This document shows, one piece after another, positions 6,428 through 14,262 of a DNA stretch of 25,625 nt. The stretch comes from VRUE01 sp035698885 (GTDB taxonomy: Bacteria > Actinomycetota > Thermoleophilia > Solirubrobacterales > 70-9). Both the position numbers and the translations under genes were made by a program. The stretch is from assembly GCA_035698885.1 (NCBI GenBank), contig DASSBJ010000072.1, positions 1 through 25,625 of the forward strand. The letters are read 5' to 3'. The notes under the pieces are model-generated. The model was not told the origin of the DNA. It saw only the letters and a list, made by a program, of their open reading frames with translations, and ran no database searches. Each line of letters starts with the position of its first letter. The first letter of the stretch is position 1.

Positions 6428-8316
6428 ACGGCCGCGGAGTCCTGCCGGGACGCCAGCGAGGCGGCCCGCTCGACCGAGTCGACGTCGCGCACGGCGCCGG
6501 TGTCGGCGGAGGTCGCCATCGCGGCGTAAGCGCGCAGCGCCGGCGAGACCTCGCGCTCGCGCGCCAGCGGCGCGTAGCCGCCGGCCTCCTCGAGCCGCCG
6601 CCGGCGGTCGGCGAGCTCCTCGTCGTCGACCTCGAGCGCGATCGAGCGCGCCGCGATGTCGATCGCGATCGTGTCGCCGTTCTGCACCAGCGCGATCGCC
6701 CCGCCCGCGGCCGCCTCGGGGGAGACGTGGCCGATCGAGAGGCCCGAGGTGCCGCCCGAGAAGCGGCCGTCGGTGATCAGCGCGCACTCCTTGCCGAGCC
6801 CGAGCCCCTTCAGATAGGAGGTCGGGTAGAGCATCTCCTGCATCCCCGGCCCGCCGCGCGGCCCCTCGTAGCGGATCACGACGATGTCGCCCGGCTCGAC
6901 GCCGCCGCTGAGGATCAGGTCGACGGCCTGGTCCTGGGACTCGACCACGACGGCCGGGCCCTCGAAGGTCAGCAGCGAGTCGTCGACGCCGGCCGTCTTG
7001 ACCACGCAGCCGCGCTCGGCGAGGTTGCCGTAGAGGATCGCCAGGCCGCCTTCGGTCGTGTAGGCGTGCTCGACGTCGTGGATGCAGCCCTCCGCCCGGT
7101 CGAGGTCGAGCGACTCCCAGCGCTCGGACTGCGAGAACGCGGTCGCGGAGCGCTTGCAGCCGGGCGCCGCGTGGAACAGCTCGACCGCCTCCTCGGAGGG
7201 ACTCTCGCCGCCGACGTCCCAGGCGCCGAGCCACTCGTCCATGCTCGCCGCGTGGACCGTCCCGACCGACTCGTTGAGCAGGCCGCCGCGGCGCAGCTCG
7301 CCGAGGATCGACGGGATCCCGCCGGCCCGGTGCACGTCCTCCATCAGGTAGTCGCCGCTCGGCGCGACCTTGCAGATGCAGGGCACGCGGCGCGAGAGCT
7401 GGTCGATGTCGTGCATCGCGAAGTCGACCTCGGCCTCCTGCGCGGCGGCGAGCAGGTGGAGGATCGTGTTGGTCGAGCCGCCCATCGCGATGTCGAGCGT
7501 CATCGCGTTCTCGAACGCGTCGCGGGTGGCGATCGAGCGCGGCAGGACGCTCTCGTCGTCCTCGTCGTAGTAGCGCGTCGCGATCTCCACCGTCACCCGG
7601 CCGGCGTCTTCGTACAGCGCGCGGCGCGCCGTGTGGGTCGCCAGGGTGGAGCCGTTGCCGGGCAGCGCGAGGCCGAGCGCCTCGGTCAGGCAGTTCATCG
7701 AGTTGGCGGTGAACATGCCCGAGCAGGATCCGCAGGTCGGGCAGGCGGCCTCCTCGATCCGGCCGATGTCGTCGTCGCTGACGTCCTCGGCGACCGCGTC
7801 GGTGATCGCGGTGATCAGGTTGAGCCGTTTGCGCACGGTGCCGTCGACCAGGGTCGTCGTCCCGCCCTCCATCGGGCCGCCGGAGACGAACACGGTCGGC
7901 ACGTTGAGCCGCAGGGCGGCGTTGAGCATTCCCGGGGTGATCTTGTCGCAGTTGGAGATGCAGACGAGGGCGTCGGCGCAGTGGGCGTTGACCATGTACT
8001 CGACGCTGTCGCTGATCAGGTCGCGCGAGGGCAGCGAGTAGAGCATGCCGCCGTGGCCCATCGCGATCCCGTCGTCGACGGCGATCGTGTTGAACTCGCG
8101 CGGCACGCCGCCGGCCGCCTGGACCGCTTCGGAGACGACCTCGCCGACCGGCTTCAGGTGGGTGTGGCCGGGGACGAACTGCGTGTAGGAGTTGGCGATC
8201 GCGACGATCGGCTTCTTGCCGATGTCCTCGCGCGCGACGCCGGCGGCGCGCAGCAGCGCCCGGGCACCGGCCATGTTGCGACCGTGGGTGACAGTGCGTG
8301 ATCTCAGCGGTGGCAT
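6424..8316 (-). CDS. ilvD: Dihydroxy-acid dehydratase
   Basis: A 630-aa IlvD, which dehydrates 2,3-dihydroxy-isovalerate and 2,3-dihydroxy-3-methylvalerate in valine and isoleucine synthesis. It needs an Fe-S cluster and Mg2+. Clear landmarks are NSYTQFVPGHTHLKPVGEVV, EFNTIAVDDGIAMGHGGMLY (Asp81-Asp82), CISNCDKITPGM (Cys123) and ACPTCGSCSGMFTANSMNCL (Cys192, 195 and 198), then TDGRFSGGTSGLSIGH and RYEGPRGGPGMQEML. The 'TQFVPGH' form and the length over 600 aa match the E. coli-type long subfamily. ATG 8316 is chosen because GGAGG lies 5 nt upstream; a TTG at 8328 would add four residues. TATCCT at 8333-8328 may be its -10. No other ilv/leu gene is adjacent. Confidence 0.96.
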   Translation of the reverse strand: MPPLRSRTVTHGRNMAGARALLRAAGVAREDIGKKPIVAIANSYTQFVPGHTHLKPVGEVVSEAVQAAGGVPREFNTIAVDDGIAMGHGGMLYSLPSRDLISDSVEYMVNAHCADALVCISNCDKITPGMLNAALRLNVPTVFVSGGPMEGGTTTLVDGTVRKRLNLITAITDAVAEDVSDDDIGRIEEAACPTCGSCSGMFTANSMNCLTEALGLALPGNGSTLATHTARRALYEDAGRVTVEIATRYYDEDDESVLPRSIATRDAFENAMTLDIAMGGSTNTILHLLAAAQEAEVDFAMHDIDQLSRRVPCICKVAPSGDYLMEDVHRAGGIPSILGELRRGGLLNESVGTVHAASMDEWLGAWDVGGESPSEEAVELFHAAPGCKRSATAFSQSERWESLDLDRAEGCIHDVEHAYTTEGGLAILYGNLAERGCVVKTAGVDDSLLTFEGPAVVVESQDQAVDLILSGGVEPGDIVVIRYEGPRGGPGMQEMLYPTSYLKGLGLGKECALITDGRFSGGTSGLSIGHVSPEAAAGGAIALVQNGDTIAIDIAARSIALEVDDEELADRRRRLEEAGGYAPLAREREVSPALRAYAAMATSADTGAVRDVDSVERAASLASRQDSAAV

Positions 8317-8388
8317 GGCGTCCTCCAAGGATAGAGACCTGTGCCGCGGGCGCGAGCGCGAGCGGCGGTTCGGTTGAGGTGTGGTAGA

Positions 8389-8408
8389 ACTACCCGGAAT
8401 TGGGTAGT
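8389..8408. promoter_or_regulatory. Perfect inverted repeat ACTACCC-N6-GGGTAGT, possible operator
   Basis: Two 7-bp arms (8389-8395 and 8402-8408) surround GGAATT. It lies in the ilvD/CocE divergent gap, 2 nt before the AAGGAGG ribosome site of the hydrolase gene. Its dyad symmetry and position suit a regulator binding site; a small RNA hairpin covering the 5' leader is the alternative. Confidence 0.45.
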
Positions 8409-8422
8409 CAAGGAGGCTAATG

Positions 8423-10693
8423 ATGCGTAGGCTGGCGCTTGGGTGCGGATTGACAGTGGTGCTGTTGGCCGCCGGGTGCGCCGGCGCCGCCGCGGGGGCG
8501 ACGCCGTCCTTCGAGGCACACGGGAGCGTCGAACAGGTCTACGCGACGGGGCTGAGCCCGGGTGTCCAGGTGTCTCTGTACGACGGCCAGGGCCAGGAGG
8601 TGGCGACGAAGAGCGCCGACGAGCTCGGCGGGATCCTGTTCCGCGGCGTCGCGCCCGGCAGCGGCTACCGCGTCGGCCTCGCCTCGGGCGAGACGTCGGA
8701 ACCGCTGCGGGTGCTGACGACCGAATCGGCGCCGCCCAGCACCGACATCTACAGCCAGTCGATCCCCTCGAGCGGCTACGGGTACCTGACCACGCGCGAC
8801 GGCACCCGGCTGGCGATCGACGTCCACCCGCCGCAGGACGTGACCAAGGTCCTGCCCGGCGTCGAACCGCCGCCGATCCCGAGCGGGCCGACGCCGACCC
8901 TGATCGAGTACTCGGGCTACGGCTACGCCGACCCGGCCGGCCCGCAGAACGGGATCTCGATCATCGCCAACCTGATGGGCTTCACCGTGGTCGACGTCAA
9001 CATGCGCGGCACCGGCTGCTCGGGCGGCGCCTACGACTTCTTCGAGCCGCTGCAGAACCTCGACGGCTACGACGTGGTCGAGACGATCGCGAACCAGCCG
9101 TGGGCGCTGCACCACGAAGTCGGGATGATGGGGATCTCCTACGGCGGGATCAGCCAGCTCTTCACCGCCGCCACCAGGCCCCCGCACCTGGCCGCGATCT
9201 CGCCGCTCTCGGTGATCGACAACACGCAGACGACGCTCTACCCGGGCGGCATCCTCAACACCGGGTTCGCGCTCGAATGGGCGAAGGAGCGGGTCCACGA
9301 CGCCGAAGCGGCGGGTCCGACCACGGGCCAGGAATGGGCGTACAAGCGCATCCAGGAAGGCGATGAGACCTGCGCCGCAAACCAGGCGCTGCACCCGGAA
9401 GCGGTCGACCTGCTGCGGAAGATCGAAGAAAACAGTCACTACGTTCCGGAGGTCGCCGATCCGCTCTCGCCGGTCACCTTCGTCGACAGGATCGACGTGC
9501 CGACCTTCATCGCCTGCCAGTGGACCGACGAGCAGACCGGCGGGCACTGCCCGACCCTCGCCGAGCACTTCACCGGCACGCGGCGGAAGTGGTTCACCTT
9601 CACCAACGGCACCCATGTCGACTCGCTCGACCCGGCGACGTTCAACCGCTGGTTCGACTTCCTGCAGCTCTACGTCGCGCAGCGACCGCCGGCGCTCGTC
9701 GCGGCGGCGGTCCGCGCCGCCGCGCCGCTGATCTACGAAGAGGCGATGGGGATCCCGGGGGTGACCCTGCCGCCGGACCCGGTTCAGCTGCAGCCCACCT
9801 ATGGGCTGGCGCTGGCCGCCTTCGAAAGGCTGAAGCCGATCCGCGTCCTGTTCGACAACGGCGCCGGCGGGCTCTCGGCGGGCCGGCCCTATCCCGGCTA
9901 CGAGGAATCGTTCGACTCCTTCCCGGTCCCGGGCACCGAAGCGAGGGCCTGGTACCTCTCGCCGGATGGCGGCCTGGCGGATCGGCCCCCCGCCAACCGG
10001 TACGCCGACGAGTTCACCTGGGACGCCGGCGCGCTGCCGCCGACCGACTTCAGCGGCGACACCGCGGCGGGCGAAGGCGGCCTCTGGACCGCGAATCCCG
10101 AATACGACTGGGAGCAGAGCCCGCCCGGCAGCGCCGTCTCCTACCTCACCCCGCCGCTGAGCCGCGACACGACCGTCATCGGCGCCGGGGCGGTGAACGT
10201 CTGGGTGCGCTCCTCGACCCCGAACGTCGACCTGCAGGCGACCGTCAGCGAGGTGCGGCCGGACGGCAAGGAGGTCTTCGTGCAGAACGGCTGGCTGCGC
10301 GCCGACGAGCGCAAGCTCGACGCCGAGAGGAGCACCCCGCTCGAGCCGGTGCTGAGCCTGCGCGAATCCGACGTCTCCCCGTTGCCACCCGGCAAATTCG
10401 TCCAGGTCACGATTCCGCTCTACTACGAGGGCCACGCCTACCGCGCCGGCTCGCGGATCCGGGTCGCCGTCGCCGCCCCCAACGGCGCCCAGCCGATCTG
10501 GGCCTTCGCCGAAACCGAGCCCGAAGGCACCGCCAGTGTGGAAATCGCCTACGGCAAGCACAAGCCCTCGAACCTGCTGCTTCCGGTCGTGCCGGGAGCG
10601 GGCGTTCCGACCGGCCTGCCGCCCTGTCCCGGCCTGAGGGGCGAGCCCTGCCGGGAATACCAGCCGTTCGCGAACCGGTCGGCGGGGTCCTGA
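8423..10693 (+). CDS. Secreted CocE/NonD family hydrolase (X-Pro dipeptidyl-peptidase S15-type)
   Basis: About 756 aa. Residues 1-20 form a signal sequence ending LLAAGC, a near-canonical lipobox, so it is probably a lipoprotein. A small beta domain (about 25-105) precedes the alpha/beta hydrolase core, which starts GYGYLTTRDGTRLAIDVHPP. The core contains VDVNMRGTGCSGGAYDFF and the nucleophile elbow GMMGISYGGISQ; the acid and base are likely in QWTDEQTGG and FTNGTHVDSLD. The C-terminal jelly-roll typical of CocE/NonD and X-Pro peptidases follows (SYLTPPLSRDTTVIGAGAVN through AYRAGSRIRVAVAAPNG). The substrate (ester or peptide) is unknown. AAGGAGG is 6 nt before ATG 8423 and only 3 nt before ATG 8420, so 8423 is preferred. 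The C-terminus ends in a Cys-containing tail. Confidence 0.88.
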   Translation: MRRLALGCGLTVVLLAAGCAGAAAGATPSFEAHGSVEQVYATGLSPGVQVSLYDGQGQEVATKSADELGGILFRGVAPGSGYRVGLASGETSEPLRVLTTESAPPSTDIYSQSIPSSGYGYLTTRDGTRLAIDVHPPQDVTKVLPGVEPPPIPSGPTPTLIEYSGYGYADPAGPQNGISIIANLMGFTVVDVNMRGTGCSGGAYDFFEPLQNLDGYDVVETIANQPWALHHEVGMMGISYGGISQLFTAATRPPHLAAISPLSVIDNTQTTLYPGGILNTGFALEWAKERVHDAEAAGPTTGQEWAYKRIQEGDETCAANQALHPEAVDLLRKIEENSHYVPEVADPLSPVTFVDRIDVPTFIACQWTDEQTGGHCPTLAEHFTGTRRKWFTFTNGTHVDSLDPATFNRWFDFLQLYVAQRPPALVAAAVRAAAPLIYEEAMGIPGVTLPPDPVQLQPTYGLALAAFERLKPIRVLFDNGAGGLSAGRPYPGYEESFDSFPVPGTEARAWYLSPDGGLADRPPANRYADEFTWDAGALPPTDFSGDTAAGEGGLWTANPEYDWEQSPPGSAVSYLTPPLSRDTTVIGAGAVNVWVRSSTPNVDLQATVSEVRPDGKEVFVQNGWLRADERKLDAERSTPLEPVLSLRESDVSPLPPGKFVQVTIPLYYEGHAYRAGSRIRVAVAAPNGAQPIWAFAETEPEGTASVEIAYGKHKPSNLLLPVVPGAGVPTGLPPCPGLRGEPCREYQPFANRSAGS

Positions 10694-10747
10694 GCTTGGA
10701 CTCGTCCATCCGCTGAAACCGGGATGACGATTCGCCCCCTGTCCGCA

Positions 10748-10753
10748 TAGGGT
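10748..10753 (+). promoter_or_regulatory. -10-like TAGGGT before TTG start of beta-propeller gene
   Basis: TAGGGT ends 8 nt before TTG 10762, with no Shine-Dalgarno between them. The spacing repeats that seen at other leaderless candidates and supports TTG as the true start. Confidence 0.45.
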
Positions 10754-10761
10754 GGGGTCCG

Positions 10762-12189
10762 TTGAACTCTTGGGGCACGCGCCCACCCGCCTTTTCGGCG
10801 GCGGTCCTTCTCTCCGCGCTCTTGGCGTTGCTCCTGCCGGTTTGCGCTCTCGGCGTGAAGGCGCCGAGGTCGACTCGCCCCTCCGCCGCGTCGCGCGGGC
10901 GGCTGGTGCAGCTTGCCGGTAGGCGGGGCTGCCTCGTCGACCGCTCCGCCAAGCCCGGCAGCTGCGGGACCGCTCGGGCGCTCGAGGGAGCGGGCCCGTT
11001 CATGGGCTCGCGGGCGATCGCGGTCAGCGCGGACGGCAAGAACGTGTACGTCGCCTCCTCGCGCAGCGACGCGATCGCGATCTTCGTCCGCAACCGGCGG
11101 ACCGGCGCGCTGATCCAGCTCGGCGGCCGGCGCGGTTGCGTATCGGCCAAAGGCGAGGGCGGCTGCGCCAGGGCGGTCGGGCTGGACGGTCCGAACTCGG
11201 TCGCGCTCAGCCCCGAAGGCCGCTTCCTCTACGCGACCTCGCGCGGCGCCAACTCGGTCACCGCCTTCCATCGCAACGCCAAGACCGGCGCGCTCACCCA
11301 GCTCGCGCCGGGCAGCGGCTGCGTCTCCGGCATTCCGATCCCGGGCTGCGCCGCCGGCCGCGCGCTGGTCGCCCCCGACGTCGTCGCGGTCAGCCCGGAC
11401 GGCGCGAACGTCTACGTCGGCTCCTTCTTCGGCAACGCCGTGGCGATCTTCCAGCGGGCGAAAAACGGCGTCCTCTACCAGGCGAGCGACGCGACCGGCT
11501 GCATCGCCGAAGCGATCGGCGGCTGCGCGCCGGCGATCGCGCTCGGCGCCCCGGAGGGGCTCGCGGTCAGCCCCGACGGCGCCGGCGTCTACGTCGCCGG
11601 CGCGCTCTCCAACTCGGTCGTCGAGCTGGTCCGCGAAGCGTCGACCGGCGCGCTCTCCCAGCCGACCGGCGGCAACGGCTGCATCGTCGACGTCGCGCTC
11701 GCCGGCTGCACCACCGGGGTGCAGCTGAGCGGCGCCAACGCGATCGCGATCGCGCCCGCCGGTCGCGACCTCTACGTCACCTCGCTGTTCAGCAACTCGG
11801 TCACCTCGTTCAGTCGCTCCGCCGCCGGCATTCTCACGCAGAAGCCGGGCACCCACGCCTGCATGGTCTACCTGCGTGCCGTCGGCTGTTCGTTCGGCCG
11901 CGCGACGATCGCGCCCGAGGGGCTGGCGGTCAGCCCCGACGGCGCCAGCGTCTACCTCGCCTCGTTCAAGAGCGGCGCGGTCGACGTCCTCGACCGCGAA
12001 CGCGAATCGGGCGTCCTCGCGCAGAAGGCCGGCCGCGCGGGCTGCCTCGCCGCGCGCTCGCTGCCGGGCTGCGCTCGCGGGCGGGCGCTGCGCGGAGTCA
12101 GCTCGATCGCGGTCAGCCCCGACGGCCGCTCCGTCTACTCGACGTCCTTCTTCAGCAACGCCGTCGACGTCTTCAGGAGGAGGAGATGA
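10762..12189 (+). CDS. Secreted seven-blade beta-propeller protein with a cysteine pair in each blade
   Basis: A 475-aa protein starting at TTG. Residues 1-32 are a signal peptide (hydrophobic AAVLLSALLALLLPVCALG). The rest is seven tandem repeats of about 60 residues, each with a core like 'V-A-L-S-P-D-G-x-x-V-Y-V-x-S-x-x-x-N-S-V-x-x-F' and a tail TGxLxQ, as in YncE/lactonase-type propellers. Each repeat also has one C-x(7-9)-C loop, e.g. GCVSAKGEGGC, GCVSGIPIPGC, GCIVDVALAGC. The N-terminal GRLVQLAG segment supplies the outer strand for the last blade, so the ring can close. No catalytic residues of a lactonase were identified. Its stop overlaps the sulfatase start (ATGA), with AGGAGGAGG as the ribosome site for that gene. 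Confidence 0.85.
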   Translation: MNSWGTRPPAFSAAVLLSALLALLLPVCALGVKAPRSTRPSAASRGRLVQLAGRRGCLVDRSAKPGSCGTARALEGAGPFMGSRAIAVSADGKNVYVASSRSDAIAIFVRNRRTGALIQLGGRRGCVSAKGEGGCARAVGLDGPNSVALSPEGRFLYATSRGANSVTAFHRNAKTGALTQLAPGSGCVSGIPIPGCAAGRALVAPDVVAVSPDGANVYVGSFFGNAVAIFQRAKNGVLYQASDATGCIAEAIGGCAPAIALGAPEGLAVSPDGAGVYVAGALSNSVVELVREASTGALSQPTGGNGCIVDVALAGCTTGVQLSGANAIAIAPAGRDLYVTSLFSNSVTSFSRSAAGILTQKPGTHACMVYLRAVGCSFGRATIAPEGLAVSPDGASVYLASFKSGAVDVLDRERESGVLAQKAGRAGCLAARSLPGCARGRALRGVSSIAVSPDGRSVYSTSFFSNAVDVFRRRR

Positions 12190-13796
12190 CCGAGTCCGAA
12201 CGCCGCAGGGCGGGCCTCACCCGCAAAGAGCTGCTCGGCACCGGCGCCGGAGCGGCGGCGGCCGCGCTGCTGTCGCAGAGCGGGGTGGAGGCGCTCGCCG
12301 CCAAGGGCAAGGGCCGCAGCGTCGCCGGGATGAACATCCTCCTCATCCTCACCGATCAGGAACGGGCGATCCAGCACTTCCCGCCCGACTGGCTGCGCAA
12401 GAACCTGCCGGGAATGCGGCGGCTGCGCCGCCACGGGATCAGCTTCGAACGCGCCTTCACCAACGCCTGCATGTGCTCGCCGGCGCGCTCGACCCTGATG
12501 AGCGGCTTCTTCCCGGCCCAGCACGGCGTCAAGTACACGCTCGAGGAAGACATGCCGTACCCCGAATACGAAGCGCAGGTCGAGCTGCCGCCGCCCGCGG
12601 CGATGCCGAACCTCGCCACGGTGATGAGGGCCGCCGGCTACAACGTCGTCTACAAGGGCAAGTGGCACTGCTCGAAGCCGGCCGAAAAAGAACACGCGGT
12701 GCCGGCGGATCTCGAAAAGTACGGTTTCGACCGCTGGAACCCGCCGGACGCGGGCGCCAACCAGACGGTCCCCGAGGCCGGCGGCGGCTACGTCGACAAC
12801 GACGGCCGCTTCATCGTCTCAGAGGGGGAGGGCGCGGACGAAGGGGCGCTGCAGTACCTCAGCTCCAACGCCGCCCAGGAGCAGCCGTTCTTCATGGTGA
12901 TCTCGCTGGTCAACCCGCACGACGTCCTCTTCTACCCGAGCCGCAGCTTCGAAGAAGCCGGCTACGACGGGACCTGGCTGGAGGGCGACATCGGCGTCCC
13001 GGCGACCAACGGCGAAAGCCTGAAGACCAAGCCGAGCGCGCAGGAGGAGTTCTTGAGGATCTTCAACCTCACCGGGAAGCCGACCACCGAAGCCGAAAAG
13101 CGCCGCTACCTGAACTTCTACGGCAACCTGATGCGCTCCTCGGACAGCTACATCGTCAACGTGCTCGACAAGCTCGAAGCGACCGGCCTGCTCGACGACA
13201 CGCTGATCGTGCGGACCGCCGACCACGGGGAGATGGGGCTGACCCACGGCGGGATGCGGCAGAAGAACTTCAACTTCTACGAGGAGGCGATCCGGGTGCC
13301 GCTCGTCTACTCGAACCCGAAGCTCTACCCGCGGCCGCTGAGCACCGACGCGATGGTCTCCCACGTCGACTTCCTGCCGACGCTGGCGAGTTTGGCGAAG
13401 GCGCCGAAGTCGGCCCGCGCGCCCTGGCAGGGCGTCGACTACTCCTCGCTGGTCCTCCATCCGCGCAAGGACCGGGCGACCCAGGACTACATCGTCTTCA
13501 CCTACGACGACTACCAGTCGGGGCAGAAGAACGGGCCCTACCCGAAACCCCCGAACCACATCGTCAGCATCCGTGAAGGGCGCTGGAAGCTGGCGCGCTA
13601 CTACGACGTGGCGAAGGAAGACCCCAAGCAGCCGCAGTGGGAGATGTACGACCTGAAGACCGACCCGCAGGAGACCGAAAACATCGCCCACCCGGGATTC
13701 GAACGCTCGCCGACCCAGGAGAAACAGCTGCAGCGCCTGAAACGCAAGCTGGCCCGGGTCGAAAAGACGCGCCTGGGGCCTGCGGCGAAGGCTTGA
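12186..13796 (+). CDS. Exported formylglycine-dependent sulfatase (type I)
   Basis: A 536-aa alkaline-phosphatase-superfamily sulfatase. The N-terminus (LTRKELLGTGAGAAAAALL) is a Tat-like signal with RK in place of RR. Metal ligands begin at ILLILTDQER (Asp57). The CxPxR motif is CMCSPARSTLMSG, with Cys97 predicted to become formylglycine. GKWHCSK resembles the usual GKWH catalytic Lys/His segment, and VRTADHGEMGLTHGGM carries Asp346/His347. The C-terminal subdomain ends with WEMYDLKTDPQETENIA, as is typical of sulfatases. TDQ rather than TDD is shared with choline-sulfatase and phosphonate-monoesterase-type members, so a sulfate ester or phosphonate substrate is possible. No formylglycine-generating enzyme is in the window. 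It is translationally coupled to the beta-propeller gene. Confidence 0.92.
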   Translation: MTESERRRAGLTRKELLGTGAGAAAAALLSQSGVEALAAKGKGRSVAGMNILLILTDQERAIQHFPPDWLRKNLPGMRRLRRHGISFERAFTNACMCSPARSTLMSGFFPAQHGVKYTLEEDMPYPEYEAQVELPPPAAMPNLATVMRAAGYNVVYKGKWHCSKPAEKEHAVPADLEKYGFDRWNPPDAGANQTVPEAGGGYVDNDGRFIVSEGEGADEGALQYLSSNAAQEQPFFMVISLVNPHDVLFYPSRSFEEAGYDGTWLEGDIGVPATNGESLKTKPSAQEEFLRIFNLTGKPTTEAEKRRYLNFYGNLMRSSDSYIVNVLDKLEATGLLDDTLIVRTADHGEMGLTHGGMRQKNFNFYEEAIRVPLVYSNPKLYPRPLSTDAMVSHVDFLPTLASLAKAPKSARAPWQGVDYSSLVLHPRKDRATQDYIVFTYDDYQSGQKNGPYPKPPNHIVSIREGRWKLARYYDVAKEDPKQPQWEMYDLKTDPQETENIAHPGFERSPTQEKQLQRLKRKLARVEKTRLGPAAKA

Positions 13797-13816
13797 CTCG
13801 ACCTCCTGGGTTCGAT
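13795..13816 (-). other. Short tRNA-Ala-like fragment, possible relic attachment site
   Basis: Positions 13799-13816 match 17 of 18 bases of the variable loop/anticodon arm of the intact tRNA-Ala (16485-16502), e.g. CGACCTCCTGGG. The preceding ACTCGA resembles the T-loop with an apparent 8-nt deletion. It lies immediately after the sulfatase stop. It is short, so chance similarity is not excluded. Confidence 0.35.
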
Positions 13817-13835
13817 ATTCAGTCGAGGAGTACCG

Positions 13836-13949
13836 CATCGTCTCGTCGATCAGCCGCACCGCCTCCGCGTAGGCACGTTTGTCCTTGCCCGCGGTCACGT
13901 CCTCGACGTGGCGGCGGTAGACGCCGATCGCGTCCTCGGGGTGCTGGTC
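13836..13949 (-). pseudogene. Fragment of a degraded gene with helical-repeat-like sequence (possibly from a SWIM zinc-finger protein)
   Basis: The minus frame reads DQHPEDAIGVYRRHVEDVTA, then DKRAYAEAVRLIDETM. This resembles the 'HPEDAI-VY-R-V-----N-AY-EAV-LL' helical segment of SWIM zinc-finger-associated proteins. Nothing of a start, zinc finger or C-terminus is present: the frame becomes unrelated on both sides. It is best read as a gene relic in the 232-nt gap between the sulfatase and the MazEF module. Family assignment is from memory of the motif and is tentative. Confidence 0.35.
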
Positions 13950-14002
13950 GCGCCTCGAGGAGTTGGACCTCGACGCCTGTATCTCAGGCGACGGACGCAT
14001 AG

Positions 14003-14024
14003 TGCTACCGTTTTGCTACCATTT
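14003..14024 (+). promoter_or_regulatory. Tandem 11-bp direct repeats over the mazE promoter
   Basis: TGCTACCGTTT (14003-14013) is followed directly by TGCTACCATTT (14014-14024); ten of eleven bases agree. The second copy contains TACCAT, a -10-like box ending 6 nt before ATG 14029. One-helical-turn repeats over the promoter suit autorepression by a ribbon-helix-helix antitoxin. Confidence 0.6.
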
Positions 14025-14028
14025 CGGG

Positions 14029-14262
14029 ATGAGCAAGCAGATCGCAGTGCGACTCCCTGATGACCTCGTCGACTTCGTTGACGAGATCGTCGACTCCGGC
14101 ACCGAGCGCAGCCGGGCCGCTGTCGTGACCCGGGCACTTGAGCGCGAGCGCCGTCGTGAGCTCGCAGAACGCGATGCCCGGATCCTCGCCCGCACCGGTC
14201 CAGACCCAGAGCTCGCAGGGCTCGCCGAGTACGCGGCAGGCCTGCCGCGTGACCTGGCCTGA
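14029..14262 (+). CDS. Ribbon-helix-helix antitoxin of a MazEF-type module
   Basis: A 77-aa protein beginning SKQIAVRLPDDLVDFVDEIV, a classic ribbon-helix-helix strand and helix, continuing ERSRAAVVTRALERERRREL (second helix). The acidic/alanine-rich C-terminal tail (DPELAGLAEYAAGLP) would bind and neutralise the toxin. It should repress its own promoter as a dimer; the tandem repeats just upstream are the likely operator. An upstream in-frame ATG at 13963 would add 22 residues unlike the family and would run through the operator, so 14029 is preferred. Its TGA overlaps the toxin ATG by one base. The genes together form a standard antitoxin-first operon. Confidence 0.85.
   Translation: MSKQIAVRLPDDLVDFVDEIVDSGTERSRAAVVTRALERERRRELAERDARILARTGPDPELAGLAEYAAGLPRDLA

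Noticed and set aside
6235..8301. A 688-codon open frame on the plus strand across ilvD
   Set aside because: It is antisense to an unmistakable ilvD. The translation is a low-complexity Arg/Asp/Val/Ala mix with no domain, as expected in the shadow of a high-GC gene.
8420..8422. ATG 8420 as start of the CocE-type hydrolase
   Set aside because: Only 3 nt from the AAGGAGG site; ATG 8423 at 6 nt is better placed. The difference is one residue.
8417..10786. A 789-codon open frame on the minus strand across the CocE-type hydrolase
   Set aside because: It mirrors a clear hydrolase gene and shows no motif, signal or ribosome site.
10762..12189. 6-phosphogluconolactonase function for the propeller protein
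   Set aside because: It shares the propeller fold pattern only; no catalytic residues of that enzyme were seen, and it is exported with disulfide-type cysteines.
13963..14028. Longer start for the mazE-like antitoxin
   Set aside because: The extra 22 residues are unlike the family and the frame would run through the operator repeats and -10 box.
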